Origin: an uncultured Campylobacter sp.
Lineage (GTDB): Bacteria; Campylobacterota; Campylobacteria; Campylobacterales; Campylobacteraceae
Assembly (NCBI RefSeq): GCF_938045595.1
Contig: NZ_CALIBB010000310.1
Coordinates: forward strand, 1-5,151
Direction: 5' to 3'
Length of the DNA: 5,151 nucleotides
Positions within the stretch are counted from its first letter, which is position 1; each line of letters opens with the position of its first letter. The notes below the pieces were generated by a model. It was not told the DNA's origin, did not search any database, and was given only the letters and a program-made list of their open reading frames with translations. Positions 5,014-5,151 of this stretch are shown one piece after another. Made by a program: the position numbers and the translations under genes.

Positions 5014-5075
5014 AGTTGCGAGGGCAGACGGAATTTAACTGCCGCGAGGGTTAAAATTTTTGCCGCCGCGCAACT
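5014..5075. repeat. Long imperfect inverted repeat in the gap after moeA
   Basis: AGTTGCG (5014-5020) pairs perfectly with CGCAACT (5069-5075). Nested inside, GGCA (5023-5026) pairs with TGCC (5061-5064), and AATTTAAC (5032-5039) pairs with GTTAAAATT (5050-5058) with one bulged A, leaving a 10-base loop. No T-run follows the base of the structure, so it is not a classical terminator. The run ATTTTT after the inner stem could serve as a weak one. Function unknown. Confidence 0.4.
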
Positions 5076-5132
5076 TCAGCTCCAAGCTGCTTTGCGGGCA
5101 AAATTCGAGTATTTGCGGGAGATAAAGCGAAA

Positions 5133-5151
5133 ATGAAAGATAAATTTTATG
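5133..5151 (+). CDS. Possible start of a downstream gene (six codons visible)
   Basis: ATG at 5133 opens MKDKFY before the window ends. A GGGAG at 5117-5121 lies 11 bases upstream, a little far for a strong ribosome site. The frame is open back to a stop at 5052-5054 with no other ATG, GTG or TTG start, so this is its only start. Too short to identify; it might be chance. Confidence 0.3.

Noticed and set aside
5080..5090. CAGCT-CCA-AGCTG hairpin (about 5078-5090) as a terminator of the moeA operon
   Set aside because: A five-pair stem with a three-base loop and no T-run behind it; it may be chance in GC-rich sequence.

Overview
The window looks like Campylobacter (Campylobacterota), most likely one of the moderate-GC species rather than C. 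jejuni. The signs are the many AAATTT-type hexamers, -10 boxes preceded by T-rich stretches with no recognisable -35, six tRNA genes with encoded CCA ends, and a divergent Ham1/RdgB-MFS transporter pair that I recall from C. jejuni (Cj1374c/Cj1375). The species is inferred; no rRNA or other marker is present.

Layout: (1) 1-889, minus strand: the first 296 codons of an AAA+ ATPase of unknown function, AT-rich and cut by the window edge. (2) 890-1121: an AT-rich intergenic stretch holding its leader, a hairpin that could hide its ribosome binding site, a 10-bp palindrome and a possible 30-codon ORF on the plus strand. (3) 1122-1678, minus strand: six tRNA genes, in transcription order Pro(TGG), His(GTG), Arg(TCG), Arg(TCT), Leu(TAG), Asn(GTT). 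A terminator-like hairpin followed at once by a promoter-like sequence lies between Arg(TCT) and Leu and may split the cluster into two units. (4) 1753-2382, minus strand: rdgB, a house-cleaning nucleotide pyrophosphatase. (5) 2383-2487: a short divergent promoter region. (6) 2488-3786 and 3786-4994, plus strand: a YajR/CmeG-like MFS efflux transporter with a C-terminal cytoplasmic domain, overlapping a moeA gene for molybdenum cofactor synthesis. (7) 4995-5132: a non-coding gap with a long imperfect inverted repeat. (8) 5133 to the end: a possible start of another plus-strand gene.

The rdgB, transporter, moeA and tRNA genes look like ordinary core genome. The transporter and moeA overlap by one base, so they are probably co-transcribed and translationally coupled, although no functional link between drug efflux and molybdenum cofactor synthesis is evident. 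The accessory-looking part is the left end: an AT-rich AAA+ ATPase gene on the 3' side of a tRNA-Asn gene, a common position for acquired DNA, with possible translational control in its leader. No integrase, attachment repeat, CRISPR array or insertion sequence is visible. I see no complete novel system. If one exists, it lies to the left of the window with the rest of the ATPase gene.
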